From: Lewinella sp. IMCC34191 | Lineage (GTDB): Bacteria; Bacteroidota; Bacteroidia; Chitinophagales; Saprospiraceae | NCBI RefSeq assembly: GCF_003390935.1 | Contig: NZ_QNQZ01000002.1 | Coordinates: 496,001 to 560,000 of the forward strand | Direction of reading: 5' to 3' | DNA: 64,000 nucleotides | Shown: one piece after another, positions 1 through 7,536 of the stretch | How the letters are laid out: every line of letters starts with the position of its first letter | How positions within the stretch are numbered: the first letter of the stretch is position 1 | Position numbers and translations under genes: made by a program | The notes under the pieces: generated by a model | Databases searched by the model: none | What the model was told of the DNA's origin: nothing | What the model saw: only the letters and a program-made list of their open reading frames with translations

Positions 1-1304
1 TCCGTCACGGTAGCGGTGAAGGTGATCGTGGCGGGGGTTTCGTAGAGGGCGCCGTCCTCCGGTCCGGTCAGGATCGCCACCGGGGCGTTCGGGTCGGCGG
101 GTTCGGCCCAGTCGGCGATCCAGCGGCGGTAGTCGGTATTGAAGAATTCGTGGTACCGCACGTTGGTATCGGCGTCTGCGTCCTCGAAGAGGAACTTATC
201 CACGAAGGCCTGCACTTCCGGGTAAGATTCGGCCGGTAGCTGACAGTGGGGGTGTTCGTCACGGAAGGAGAAGCCGAAGCGGTCCTCGATCCCAAACTGC
301 TTGTAGACCTGCTCCACGGCGCGGCTGGCAACGTAGCCGGACTCGTCGCCCAGCCATTCGTAGTCGGGATTACCGAGCACCAGCAGGGCGCGGGGCAGCA
401 CCATGGCCATCAGTTCATGGTGGTCGTGGGGTAGCAGGCCGGGCTGACCGGCGAAGTTGGTCTGCATACTCCGCATGAACCAGCTGTAGTTGGTGTTGTC
501 GATCTTCTCAACGTTGCCGATGGTTTCCGACACCCGCCAGGCGTTGATACCGCCGCCGCCGGATTCCTGAACGATGGTCAGGGCGATGCGCTCGTCGTAG
601 GCACCGCTGAAGAGGGCCATCTTACCGGCGTAGGAGCAGCCCGTGACGGCGAGGTGGTCCAGGTCGGCGTTGAGCGCTTCGCTGACGATCTCGATACCGT
701 CGATGAGGCGGCTGATGCCCCACGACCAGGCGCTGTAGTTACCTACCTCGGTAAGATCGGGATAAAGGCGGTAGTACGGGTCTTCGGGGTTGCGGTCGCT
801 GGTCTGGGTGTAGGTCACCACCTGATTGTGGCGGAAGGGGATCTGGATCACCCCCTCGAAGATTTCGCCGGGCAGGGACCCGGTAGCATTATTCATGCCG
901 ATCACGACGGGGAAGGGGCCGTCGCCCTCCGGCATGGTCACGCGGGAGGTCAGCATGAGCGTCTCCCCATTCTCGGTGATCGAGACGCGGAGGGTATCGT
1001 TGGTGTAGGTAGCGGTGATGTTTTCAGGGGCCACCGGTTTGGGACCGATCTCGTACTCGCTGATCTCGGCGGCGATCTCGTTGCGGCGGCATGCCCAATC
1101 CGCGAAGTCTTCTACCCGGCCGCTGCCATCTGCCCAGGCGAAGGGATCGGGTAACAGGGGATAGTTCGTGAGTTCGGTCGGCGCGGGAAGCGGTGGGGCC
1201 TCACAGGCGGTACCGGTATTCTCCTGGTCGTAGACCAGCGGGATCTGCGCCAGGAGGGTACTGCCGAGCAGGCAGCATAAAAAGGAGTAGAGGTGTCGTT
1301 GCAT
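1..1304 (-). CDS. CE15 glucuronoyl esterase, C-terminus beyond the window edge
   Basis: Reading leftward from the ATG at 1304, 434 codons stay open to the window edge. A signal peptide (about residues 1-19, ending LLAQ) is followed by an alpha/beta-hydrolase. The CE15 nucleophile motif GCSYAGK is at 222-228 (Ser224), the acid is probably Glu247 (QESGGGG), and the His lies in HPHCQ (351-355). CE15 enzymes cleave the ester between 4-O-methyl-glucuronic acid of xylan and lignin alcohols. After about residue 405 a linker leads into what looks like the start of an Ig-like or binding domain. Secreted or outer-surface action is likely. The upstream region carries LacI-type operators. Family call is strong; exact substrate is not known. 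Confidence 0.88.
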   Translation of the reverse strand, partial: MQRHLYSFLCCLLGSTLLAQIPLVYDQENTGTACEAPPLPAPTELTNYPLLPDPFAWADGSGRVEDFADWACRRNEIAAEISEYEIGPKPVAPENITATYTNDTLRVSITENGETLMLTSRVTMPEGDGPFPVVIGMNNATGSLPGEIFEGVIQIPFRHNQVVTYTQTSDRNPEDPYYRLYPDLTEVGNYSAWSWGISRLIDGIEIVSEALNADLDHLAVTGCSYAGKMALFSGAYDERIALTIVQESGGGGINAWRVSETIGNVEKIDNTNYSWFMRSMQTNFAGQPGLLPHDHHELMAMVLPRALLVLGNPDYEWLGDESGYVASRAVEQVYKQFGIEDRFGFSFRDEHPHCQLPAESYPEVQAFVDKFLFEDADADTNVRYHEFFNTDYRRWIADWAEPADPNAPVAILTGPEDGALYETPATITFTATVT

Positions 1305-1332
1305 GATCTGGGTATTAGAATAGAAAAGAGGC

Positions 1333-1349
1333 ACAATCGATTGCGTTGT
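1333..1349. promoter_or_regulatory. LacI-type operator, proximal to CE15 gene
   Basis: Contains the palindrome CAATCGATTG (1334-1343) with the central CG typical of LacI/GalR-family operators. A 17-base stretch recurs with one mismatch at 1610-1626. It lies about 30 bases before the esterase start codon, just downstream of the likely transcription start, where bound repressor would block elongation. No LacI-family gene is in the window. Confidence 0.55.
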
Positions 1350-1357
1350 ACGGGATG

Positions 1358-1389
1358 CGAGTATAGGTCATATTCCAATTCTGGACAAA
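1358..1389 (-). promoter_or_regulatory. Candidate Bacteroidota promoter for the CE15 gene
   Basis: On the minus strand TTTG (1389-1386) is followed after 20 bases by TATACTCG (1365-1358), matching TAnnTTTG at 6 of 8 positions counting the free ones. Spacing fits the -33/-7 arrangement known in Bacteroidota. Transcription would start just before the operator at 1333-1349. Confidence 0.35.
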
Positions 1390-1448
1390 TTTTATTCCTG
1401 CGCTCCGCCGCCATACCAAACTTCCGGAGCGAAAGCTTCGCTTGGCCC

Positions 1449-1480
1449 AATAAAAAAGCCGGAGGCTTGTGGCCGCCGGC
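1449..1480 (-). terminator. Intrinsic terminator or attenuator upstream of CE15
   Basis: On the minus strand a GC-rich hairpin (arms 1480-1473 and 1465-1458, one A-G mismatch, 5-base loop) is followed by six Ts and ATT. It lies between the two LacI-type operators and ends about 145 bases before the esterase start, so it may stop read-through from the right or attenuate a longer leader. Confidence 0.5.
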
Positions 1481-1609
1481 ATAAATGTCGATCATAATAT
1501 CATGCAAAAAACAGTCACAGCGGGGGCAATTCCCCACTGGTTCGTTAAATCTGGCTTCGGAGATCCGTCCTGAGCGGACAGACAACCTCCAAAATCGGAA
1601 CGAAAATAC

Positions 1610-1649
1610 ACAATCGATTGCGTAGTGACAACCTCCAGCAATACTTTTG
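1610..1649 (+). promoter_or_regulatory. Second LacI-type operator overlapping a rightward promoter
   Basis: The operator copy spans 1610-1626 (core CAATCGATTG at 1611-1620). A perfect -7 box TACTTTTG is at 1642-1649, and TTGCG at 1618-1622 is spaced 19 bases before it as a -33 element. The operator thus covers the -33 region of a promoter pointing at the small gene at 1762. Confidence 0.45.
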
Positions 1650-1761
1650 TCTGCACCCCGGCAATGTAGCTTATCAGCGCTTTCACGCGCCACCTATCCA
1701 CCAGCGTATCCGAACCCAACCCTACCTCCCGGCGGTATGATGGAAAACCTAGTACCCAATC

Positions 1762-2028
1762 ATGGAAAATCGACAATTACAGGAATTCGAAAACGACCTG
1801 ATCGAACTCACCGACGAGGACCTCGTGGACCGCTACAATGACGACCTGGCCACCGACGCCTGGAAGGATGCCCCCACCGGCTACTCCGAAGTGATGCTGC
1901 GCGCCTTTCAGGGCCGCGACCTCGACATCAGCGCCATCACCGACGGCGATACTCTCCTCTACGACGCCCGCGTGGTGCTGGACGACGGCGTACTGCGTCG
2001 CGAGCGGGACGTAACCGATCGGGTCTAG
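1762..2028 (+). CDS. Small acidic hypothetical protein
   Basis: An 88-residue protein rich in Asp and Glu with strong GC-biased third positions, which supports real coding. I recognise no family. There is no signal peptide, membrane segment or Cys motif, so it is probably cytoplasmic. The last four bases (CTAG, 2025-2028) are shared with the stop codon of the convergent TRIC-type gene. The best upstream promoter is the TACTTTTG box at 1642-1649, giving a leader of about 100 bases with a LacI-type operator over its -33 region. Function unknown. Confidence 0.7.
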   Translation: MENRQLQEFENDLIELTDEDLVDRYNDDLATDAWKDAPTGYSEVMLRAFQGRDLDISAITDGDTLLYDARVVLDDGVLRRERDVTDRV

Positions 2029-2639
2029 CCCCTCTTCCGCACCGGGATCGTCAGCGACCACTTATTCCGAACGGCGAAAAAGCGGATCAGAAAGACCACC
2101 AGACTGGCCGTCATGGTACTGACCGTCTCGCCGACCACAGTGCTCAGCAGCAGGAAGACGACCCCACCGGCCAGGCAGGCGCTGGCGTATATCTCCCGGC
2201 GGAAGATGAGCGGTGGCTCCCCCGATAAGACGTCTCGAATGACCCCACCGAAAGTTGCCGATACCACGCCGAGCATCACCGCGATGAGCGGGCTCAGGTC
2301 GTAATCCAGTGCCTTCTGGAGTCCGGCCACCGTATAGAGGGCGATGCCGATGGTATCGAAGAGGAAACGGCTGCGCCGCAGCGCCACCACCTGCGTACGA
2401 AAGAGGTAAGTGAGCGCCACCGCGCCGATCACGATGTACACGTAGGTCGGGTGCAGCAACCAGTTGACGGGCGTACTGCCCAGCAGCAGGTCGCGCAGCG
2501 TACCCCCGCCGATGGCCGTAACCAGCGCCATGATGAATACACCAAACACGTCAAAGCGCGACCGTAGGCCCGCCAGCGCGCCCGAAATCGCGAAGACCAG
2601 GGTGCCCAGGTAATCGATGGTCAGTACGGCGTAGTCCAT
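2025..2639 (-). CDS. TRIC/YicG (UPF0126) family membrane protein
   Basis: A 204-residue integral membrane protein with about seven hydrophobic segments. Two internal repeats carry the family motifs GGGTLRD (about 44-50) and GGVIRD (about 130-135), the glycine-rich kinks of bacterial relatives of TRIC monovalent-cation channels. Length matches the family. It starts at ATG 2639 with a possible -7 box TACCTTGG about 27 bases upstream. Transport specificity cannot be read from sequence. The stop overlaps the convergent small gene. Confidence 0.9.
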   Translation of the reverse strand: MDYAVLTIDYLGTLVFAISGALAGLRSRFDVFGVFIMALVTAIGGGTLRDLLLGSTPVNWLLHPTYVYIVIGAVALTYLFRTQVVALRRSRFLFDTIGIALYTVAGLQKALDYDLSPLIAVMLGVVSATFGGVIRDVLSGEPPLIFRREIYASACLAGGVVFLLLSTVVGETVSTMTASLVVFLIRFFAVRNKWSLTIPVRKRG

Positions 2640-2710
2640 ATAGAGCCGGGTTTATCCGAAGCGCCAAGGTACCTTAAGCAGGCCGGCCCAGGCGCACCTG
2701 CATATAAAGG

Positions 2711-2730
2711 ATGGCGCCGGAGCGCAGGTA
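2711..2730 (-). repeat. Dispersed GC-rich element, copy 2
   Basis: Minus-strand copy of TACCTGCGCTCCGCCGC with one change, lying between the divergent TRIC-type and ACT-domain genes. Other copies are at 1397-1412, 18828-18848, 37828-37843, 47132-47150, 53920-53938 and 61503-61522. Confidence 0.6.
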
Positions 2731-2780
2731 AAGTGCCCGCCGATAACCGCTTAGCGAATACTCCCCTGAATCATTTCCCC

Positions 2781-3176
2781 ATGCCCCCGGAGCAAAACCT
2801 TAACCGACTGCTGGCTAATCTCTCTCCCGAACGCAAGCCAGGCACCTACGTCTTCACCACGGTGCAGGATACCGCCGGTATCGACCTCGCCCTCCCCGTA
2901 GCTACCGTCCGGGAGCCGGAAGGAACGACCCTGATCCTCCGGCGTGAAATTGCCGACGGGCTTGGCCTCCCCTACCCCTTCGCGGCCGCCTGGATCACCC
3001 TGCTCGTGCATTCCGACCTGGCGGCCGTGGGCCTGACGGCGGCCGTCGCCACCGCCCTGGCCGAGCGGGGGATGGCTTGTAACGTGATCGCCGGCTACTA
3101 CCATGACCACCTGTTCATAGCCGAAGAGAATGCGGAGGACGCGCTGGAGGTTCTGCGGGGGCTGGCCGGGACCTAA
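2781..3176 (+). CDS. ACT-domain protein (COG3602/DUF2241-like)
   Basis: A 131-residue cytoplasmic protein. The first half resembles the DUF2241 domain (GTYVFTTV near residue 22 and ILRREIADGLG). The second half is ACT-like, with LTAAVATALAERGMACNVIAGYYHDHLF, a fold that usually binds small ligands such as amino acids. ATG 2781 is preferred over an upstream in-frame GTG at 2733, which lies against the dispersed element and adds residues not typical of the family. It is a single-gene unit facing a convergent NTF2-like gene. Ligand unknown. Confidence 0.8.
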   Translation: MPPEQNLNRLLANLSPERKPGTYVFTTVQDTAGIDLALPVATVREPEGTTLILRREIADGLGLPYPFAAAWITLLVHSDLAAVGLTAAVATALAERGMACNVIAGYYHDHLFIAEENAEDALEVLRGLAGT

Positions 3177-3248
3177 CCGGGACCGTACCTCGGCAGACTT
3201 TTGCAACTACTTTTTCTGCCTGCGTCAGGTGCTTGCTCCTTCGCCGGA

Positions 3249-3764
3249 CTACCGAGCTGCGTACTCCAGGTATTTATCGGGTATCGGGGCATCGGCTGAC
3301 TCCATCGTCCAGACCAGGCTCGCGATCCGCCACCGATCATCGACACGTACCAATTGGTAGCTGGTGATGCCCCTTGCCGGGGGGGTATCCCCTTCCGTTG
3401 CCGCGAAGGATTGAAAAACCTGAGCGATGTTGCGGTATTCATCCACGACCCGGGAAATTTCTCTCTCTTCAAAGCCCTCATCGTAGGAAGGGTCCTGCAT
3501 ATACCGAAGAAACTCGTCCAGATCGGCGGTTTGCAGGGGGTTATCGACCGTCATATCTTGGGTATGCACCGTAAACCGGGCGGTCGGGAGGAAAAGCGCC
3601 CGGATCGCCGCCGTGTCATTTGCTTCTCCCGGCTCGTTCGAGATTAGTTGAAGCAGCTCGGTCACCGTACGGTCTATCGTTTGGCAGCATGGGGGTTGGC
3701 GGTCCTGTGCATTCGTCCAGGTAATCGTCAATAGCAGCATGGCCTGCAGGGTAAACTTTCTCAT
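3249..3764 (-). CDS. Secreted NTF2/SnoaL-like protein
   Basis: A 171-residue protein with a signal peptide (about 1-19, ending TNAQ) and a cone-shaped NTF2-like domain. Visible family features are the N-terminal helix with DTAAIRALFLPTARF, and a late strand pair YQLVRVDDRWRIASLVWTME. Such secreted proteins often lack catalytic activity and bind small molecules, and no catalytic set is evident. It stands alone, convergent with the ACT-domain gene. Function unknown beyond the fold. Confidence 0.75.
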   Translation of the reverse strand: MRKFTLQAMLLLTITWTNAQDRQPPCCQTIDRTVTELLQLISNEPGEANDTAAIRALFLPTARFTVHTQDMTVDNPLQTADLDEFLRYMQDPSYDEGFEEREISRVVDEYRNIAQVFQSFAATEGDTPPARGITSYQLVRVDDRWRIASLVWTMESADAPIPDKYLEYAAR

Positions 3765-3920
3765 AGGTGGGGATTTTGCCTAATGAGCGAATACCCCCGG
3801 GGACGGTTGATATACCCGCTGAAGTTGGCAGTGGACTGCTTTTCCCACCCCCCCATTCCTTACCCGTAGCCGTGAATACGTCCCTATACCGTTGGTGAAA
3901 ATCTCTACCTTACTGGTATC

Positions 3921-6569
3921 ATGCAATATCACCTTCCTATTGTGCTCCTGTGGGTCGCCTGCAGCTGTTTGTCCTTCGGCCAGCGTCCGGTGCGCTTCGA
4001 CCTCCCCCTGGACTCGATACGCCTGAGCGACCCGGCCATCCTCGCCGATTCGGCTACGATGACCTACTATATGACCGGCACCGGCGGCTGGATGTGGAAG
4101 AGCGCGGACCTCGTCACTTGGGAAGGCCCATACCGGATCGTCGCCACCGACCCCACAAGCTGGATGGGCCCCGACCCCATGATCTGGGCCGCCGAACTAC
4201 ACCAATATAAAGGCAAGTACTACGACTTCGCCACCTTCACCAACCGCGACGTCATCATCGATACCGTCGCCGGCAAAGCGATCGAGCGCCGCGCCAGCCA
4301 CGTCCTCGTGAGCGATATGCCCGACGGCCCCTACGTGCCCATGGTCGACAGCACCTACCTGCCCGCCGACATGTCCACCCTGGACGGTACCTTCTGGGTC
4401 GACACCGACGGCACCCCCTATATGGTCTACTGCTACGAGTGGCTGCAGAACCAGAACGGCACCATGGAGATGATCGAATTGAAGCCGGACCTCAGCGGCA
4501 CGGTGGGCGAAGCCACCTTGCTCTTCCGCGCCAGCGACTCCCCCTGGAGCCGGCAGAAGCGGGACGACGGAACCGTAGGTCCGAGCGTGGTGACCGACGG
4601 GCCCTGGCTGTTTCGTACCGGGACCGGCCGGCTGGGGATGATCTGGACCAGCTGGGTACACGACATCTACGTGCAGGGCGTGGCCTACTCCGAAAGTGGC
4701 AACCTGAGAGGTCCGTGGACGCAGGAGCCGGAGCCGATCACGCCGGATAACTTCGGGCACGGGATGCTCTTCCGCTCGTTCGGGGGGAAGGATTTGATGT
4801 CGGTGCACAGTCACCGCTCGGTAAATGGGCGGTACATCCGGCATCCTAAGCTGTTTGAAGTGGATCTTTCCGAAGATAAACTGCGGGTAGTCGGCAGTTA
4901 CTATCCGGACAACCAGAAACCAGCAACCAGCAACCAGCACCCAGCACCCAGCACCAAGCAACCAGTACCCAGCACACCCATGAAAATCCAACCTTACCTA
5001 CTCCTCCTACTCTTCACCCTGAGCTTACACCCGGCATACGCCCAGTTCAAGAACATTAAGAACGATACCTTCTGGGATACCGCCGACGGGGAGCCGATCT
5101 ACAGCCAGGGCGGCGGCATCTTCACCTTTGCCGACCCGGAAACGGGCGAGGAGACATACTACTGGTACGGCGTACACTACGAGCAGGCCGAACGGTACCG
5201 GGAGGACCCCAGCGTCACCCAGCCACGCAACAACTTCGCGGGGGTGAGCTGCTACTCCTCCACCGATCTGGTGGACTGGACCTTCGAGGGGCACGTACTT
5301 ACCCCTGACGAAGTCTACGGCGATTCCGACCGCCGCTGGGGCTGGCTCGGGCGCATGGGCGTGGCCTACGTGGAGGAGGCGGACCAGTACGTCCTGATCA
5401 TTCAGCATAACGCGCGGGTGCTGTTTGCCGTGGCGGACTCCCACCTGGGTCCCTTTAAAGTGAGCCACCACAAAAGCATGGAAAGCTGGATCGGGACCTC
5501 CAACACCGGCGATCAGACGGTCTTCACGGACGAGGACACCGGGAAGTCCTACCTCGTGTACAGCTACGGGCAGGGGCGTCACAAGATCTACCTCTCCGAG
5601 ATCGGGTTGCAGAACGATACCCTCACCCTGCTCGACTACAAACAGGTCTTCCGGGGAGCGGGACGTGAGGGCAACTGTATGTTTAAGTACCAGGACAAGT
5701 ACTACCTGGCCGCCTCGCAGCTCTACGGCTGGGACGGTTCCCTGGCCTACTACCTGATGGCCGACGACGTGATGGGCACCTACCTGCCGGAAAACGACAT
5801 GCAGGTCTTCGCGGGCGCGGAGGCCGACTACGCCCACATTTCCCAGACCGGCTTTTTCGTGACCGTCCGCGGCACCAGGGATACCACGGTCATTTTCTGC
5901 GGCGACCGCTGGGCCGACTTTGCGGGCAACGGGTTGGGCTACAACCAGTGGGTTCCCCTCTCCTTCGACGGGGAGCGGCCCTACTTCAACTCTCTCAACT
6001 CCTGGGACCTCAACGCCGAAACCGGCGAATGGCGGGTGGCCGAAGACAACAACTGGGCCGTCAACGCCAGCTTCGAAGCGGACCGCAAGCAGATCCCCAG
6101 TCAGGTCAAACCCGTGCAGACCTTCCTGCGGGGATGGGAGACGGAAGTCGTGGAGGGTACGCCCATTTCGCTCGACACCCTGGGGCCCAAACTCAACCAC
6201 GCCAACACGGAAGCCGAACGCAAGCACGTCATCGGCGAACGCAGCCTGAACATGAGCGACACGGTGGCCTTCGTCCGCCGGGTATACCAGACGATCACCT
6301 CCTCCCCCTACGTGACCTTCCCTGACGACCGCTACGTCCTTACCGCCAAGGTGAAGAACAGCGACGGCTTCGACCGCCTGGAGATGTACGCCGAATCGGG
6401 CGGGGAGCGCTTTACCGCGACCGTCAATGAAGCCAACCCCGAGTGGACGACAATCCGGGTCGACAACATCCGGGTGACCGGTAATGCGGTGGAGATCGGG
6501 TTTTTAGCCGACGGGGAAGCGGGGGCGTTTTGCCTGGTGGATGACGTGGCGTTGGTGCGGCGGAAATGA
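3921..6569 (+). CDS. Two GH43 glycosidases fused in one reading frame
   Basis: One 882-codon frame that looks like two genes. Residues 1-353 have a signal peptide (ending SFGQ) and a five-bladed GH43 domain with RLSDPAIL (general base Asp) and TLDGTFWVD. The usual EGP acid motif appears as TDGPWL. A repetitive linker (about 331-353) leads to residue 354, an internal Met starting a second textbook signal peptide (ending PAYAQ). The second GH43 domain resembles galactan-type members, with FWDTADGEPIYSQGGG and YYWYGVHY, plus a C-terminal binding-like domain (about 700-882). The linker is nine 7-bp repeats. Losing one unit would put a TGA over the second ATG (4980), giving two separate, coupled genes. 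Probable targets are arabinan, xylan or galactan side chains in the periplasm or outside. Confidence 0.85.
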   Translation: MQYHLPIVLLWVACSCLSFGQRPVRFDLPLDSIRLSDPAILADSATMTYYMTGTGGWMWKSADLVTWEGPYRIVATDPTSWMGPDPMIWAAELHQYKGKYYDFATFTNRDVIIDTVAGKAIERRASHVLVSDMPDGPYVPMVDSTYLPADMSTLDGTFWVDTDGTPYMVYCYEWLQNQNGTMEMIELKPDLSGTVGEATLLFRASDSPWSRQKRDDGTVGPSVVTDGPWLFRTGTGRLGMIWTSWVHDIYVQGVAYSESGNLRGPWTQEPEPITPDNFGHGMLFRSFGGKDLMSVHSHRSVNGRYIRHPKLFEVDLSEDKLRVVGSYYPDNQKPATSNQHPAPSTKQPVPSTPMKIQPYLLLLLFTLSLHPAYAQFKNIKNDTFWDTADGEPIYSQGGGIFTFADPETGEETYYWYGVHYEQAERYREDPSVTQPRNNFAGVSCYSSTDLVDWTFEGHVLTPDEVYGDSDRRWGWLGRMGVAYVEEADQYVLIIQHNARVLFAVADSHLGPFKVSHHKSMESWIGTSNTGDQTVFTDEDTGKSYLVYSYGQGRHKIYLSEIGLQNDTLTLLDYKQVFRGAGREGNCMFKYQDKYYLAASQLYGWDGSLAYYLMADDVMGTYLPENDMQVFAGAEADYAHISQTGFFVTVRGTRDTTVIFCGDRWADFAGNGLGYNQWVPLSFDGERPYFNSLNSWDLNAETGEWRVAEDNNWAVNASFEADRKQIPSQVKPVQTFLRGWETEVVEGTPISLDTLGPKLNHANTEAERKHVIGERSLNMSDTVAFVRRVYQTITSSPYVTFPDDRYVLTAKVKNSDGFDRLEMYAESGGERFTATVNEANPEWTTIRVDNIRVTGNAVEIGFLADGEAGAFCLVDDVALVRRK
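4912..4974 (+). repeat. Nine-unit heptanucleotide tandem repeat
   Basis: Nine imperfect 7-bp units (ACCAGAA, ACCAGCA three times, CCCAGCA twice, CCAAGCA, ACCAGTA, CCCAGCA) ending 5 bases before the second GH43 start codon at 4980. Nine units are 63 bases, so the frame stays open across them. A change of one unit would shift the frame. Confidence 0.9.
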
Positions 6570-6663
6570 CGCGGCGAGGGGGAAGGCTGGGTACTTGGAA
6601 ATATGCCTCCTCCACCCGGCGATCCAAGGTCGAGGCCTTCCAGGCCGAGTTATTGCATAAGTG

Positions 6664-7472
6664 ACGTGAGGTTGGAGGCAAATGCCGCTTTGAGGGCATT
6701 ATGAGCATTAGTGAAGTACTCACCCTTATTATTTTCTATCAATACTCCGGCTACAAATGCTTCGAGTATTATTATGAGGATATGATGGCCCATGATTTAC
6801 GGACCTATTTTCCTCGCCAGGTCGGCTATCGGCGCTTTCTACAGCTAATTACCAAAGCCGTACCTCATTTGTATGTGTTTGCCAAATGGAGGTGCCTGAA
6901 CAGCGAGACTACGGGTACCTACTTTGTTGACTCCAAGAAACTGCCGGTGTGCCACAACCGCCGTATCCACCAGCACCAGGTTTTCCGCGGTCTGGCCGAG
7001 CGCGGATACACCTCAACGGGCTGGTTCTACGGCCTGAAGCTGCATCTGATCATCAATAACCTGGGACAGGCAATGAACTTCACCGGTACTCCCGGCAACG
7101 TAGCGGATGCCAACGCCGGCGTATTGCGGGCGCTGTTCGCCAAACTGACGGGAAACTGTTATGGCGACAAAAGATATAGCTCAAGCATATTTGCAGAACT
7201 GTACGAACAGGGAATAAAATTGGTTACCCGGATTCGCAAAAGCATGAAGAATAAACTTATGCCGCTAAAAGAAAATATGCGTTATTCAAACGCGGAATAA
7301 TTGAGTCCGTTTTCAATATTTTAATGACCATATTCGACATTGATCATACCCGTCATCGCAGTCCACAAAATGCACTGGCACATATGTTAGGCACATTGGC
7401 TGCTTACTCATTCATGGACCAAAAGCCGGCTGTTTTGCTGCCAAAACTGCTCAAATAGCCCCAACCTCACGT
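6664..7472 (+). mobile_element. Decayed IS982-family insertion sequence
   Basis: Bounded by inverted repeats: ACGTGAGGTTGG at 6664-6675 and its reverse complement at 7461-7472, with imperfect similarity extending about 8 bases outward. At about 810 bp it is shorter than the usual 1 kb of IS982 members. No target duplication is visible. It sits between the GH43 fusion and the pectin-lyase-fold gene and is inactive on the visible sequence. Confidence 0.75.
6701..7458 (+). pseudogene. IS982-family DDE transposase, truncated and frameshifted
   Basis: The first frame (6701-7300) matches the IS982 transposase core, with SISEVLTL near the start, TYFVDSKKLPVC, the FYGLKLHL block and the GDKRYSS region. 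Usual family members have about 60 more N-terminal residues. The C-terminal third continues in the -1 frame from about 7288 with RGIIESVFNILM, then DIDHTRHRS and AAYSF, up to TAG at 7456-7458. One lost or gained base between about 7277 and 7290 explains this. Base composition is more AT-rich than the neighbours. No convincing slippery heptamer is present, so programmed frameshifting is unlikely. Confidence 0.85.
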
Positions 7473-7536
7473 TACCTTATACCCCAGTCCGGTTTGCTAC
7501 GATAAGAAGCCGTCCCGTCCGAGAATCCCTTCAATC

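Noticed and set aside
1112-1776. Two minus-strand frames upstream of the esterase
   Set aside because: One overlaps the esterase in another frame and both run through the operator and terminator region without coding bias.
7267-7290. Programmed -1 frameshift in the transposase
   Set aside because: No standard slippery heptamer, IS982 members are normally single-frame, and the N-terminus is also missing, so decay is simpler.
6650-7485. Target-site duplication of the IS982 element
   Set aside because: The flanks show imperfect inverted rather than direct similarity; no duplication can be supported.
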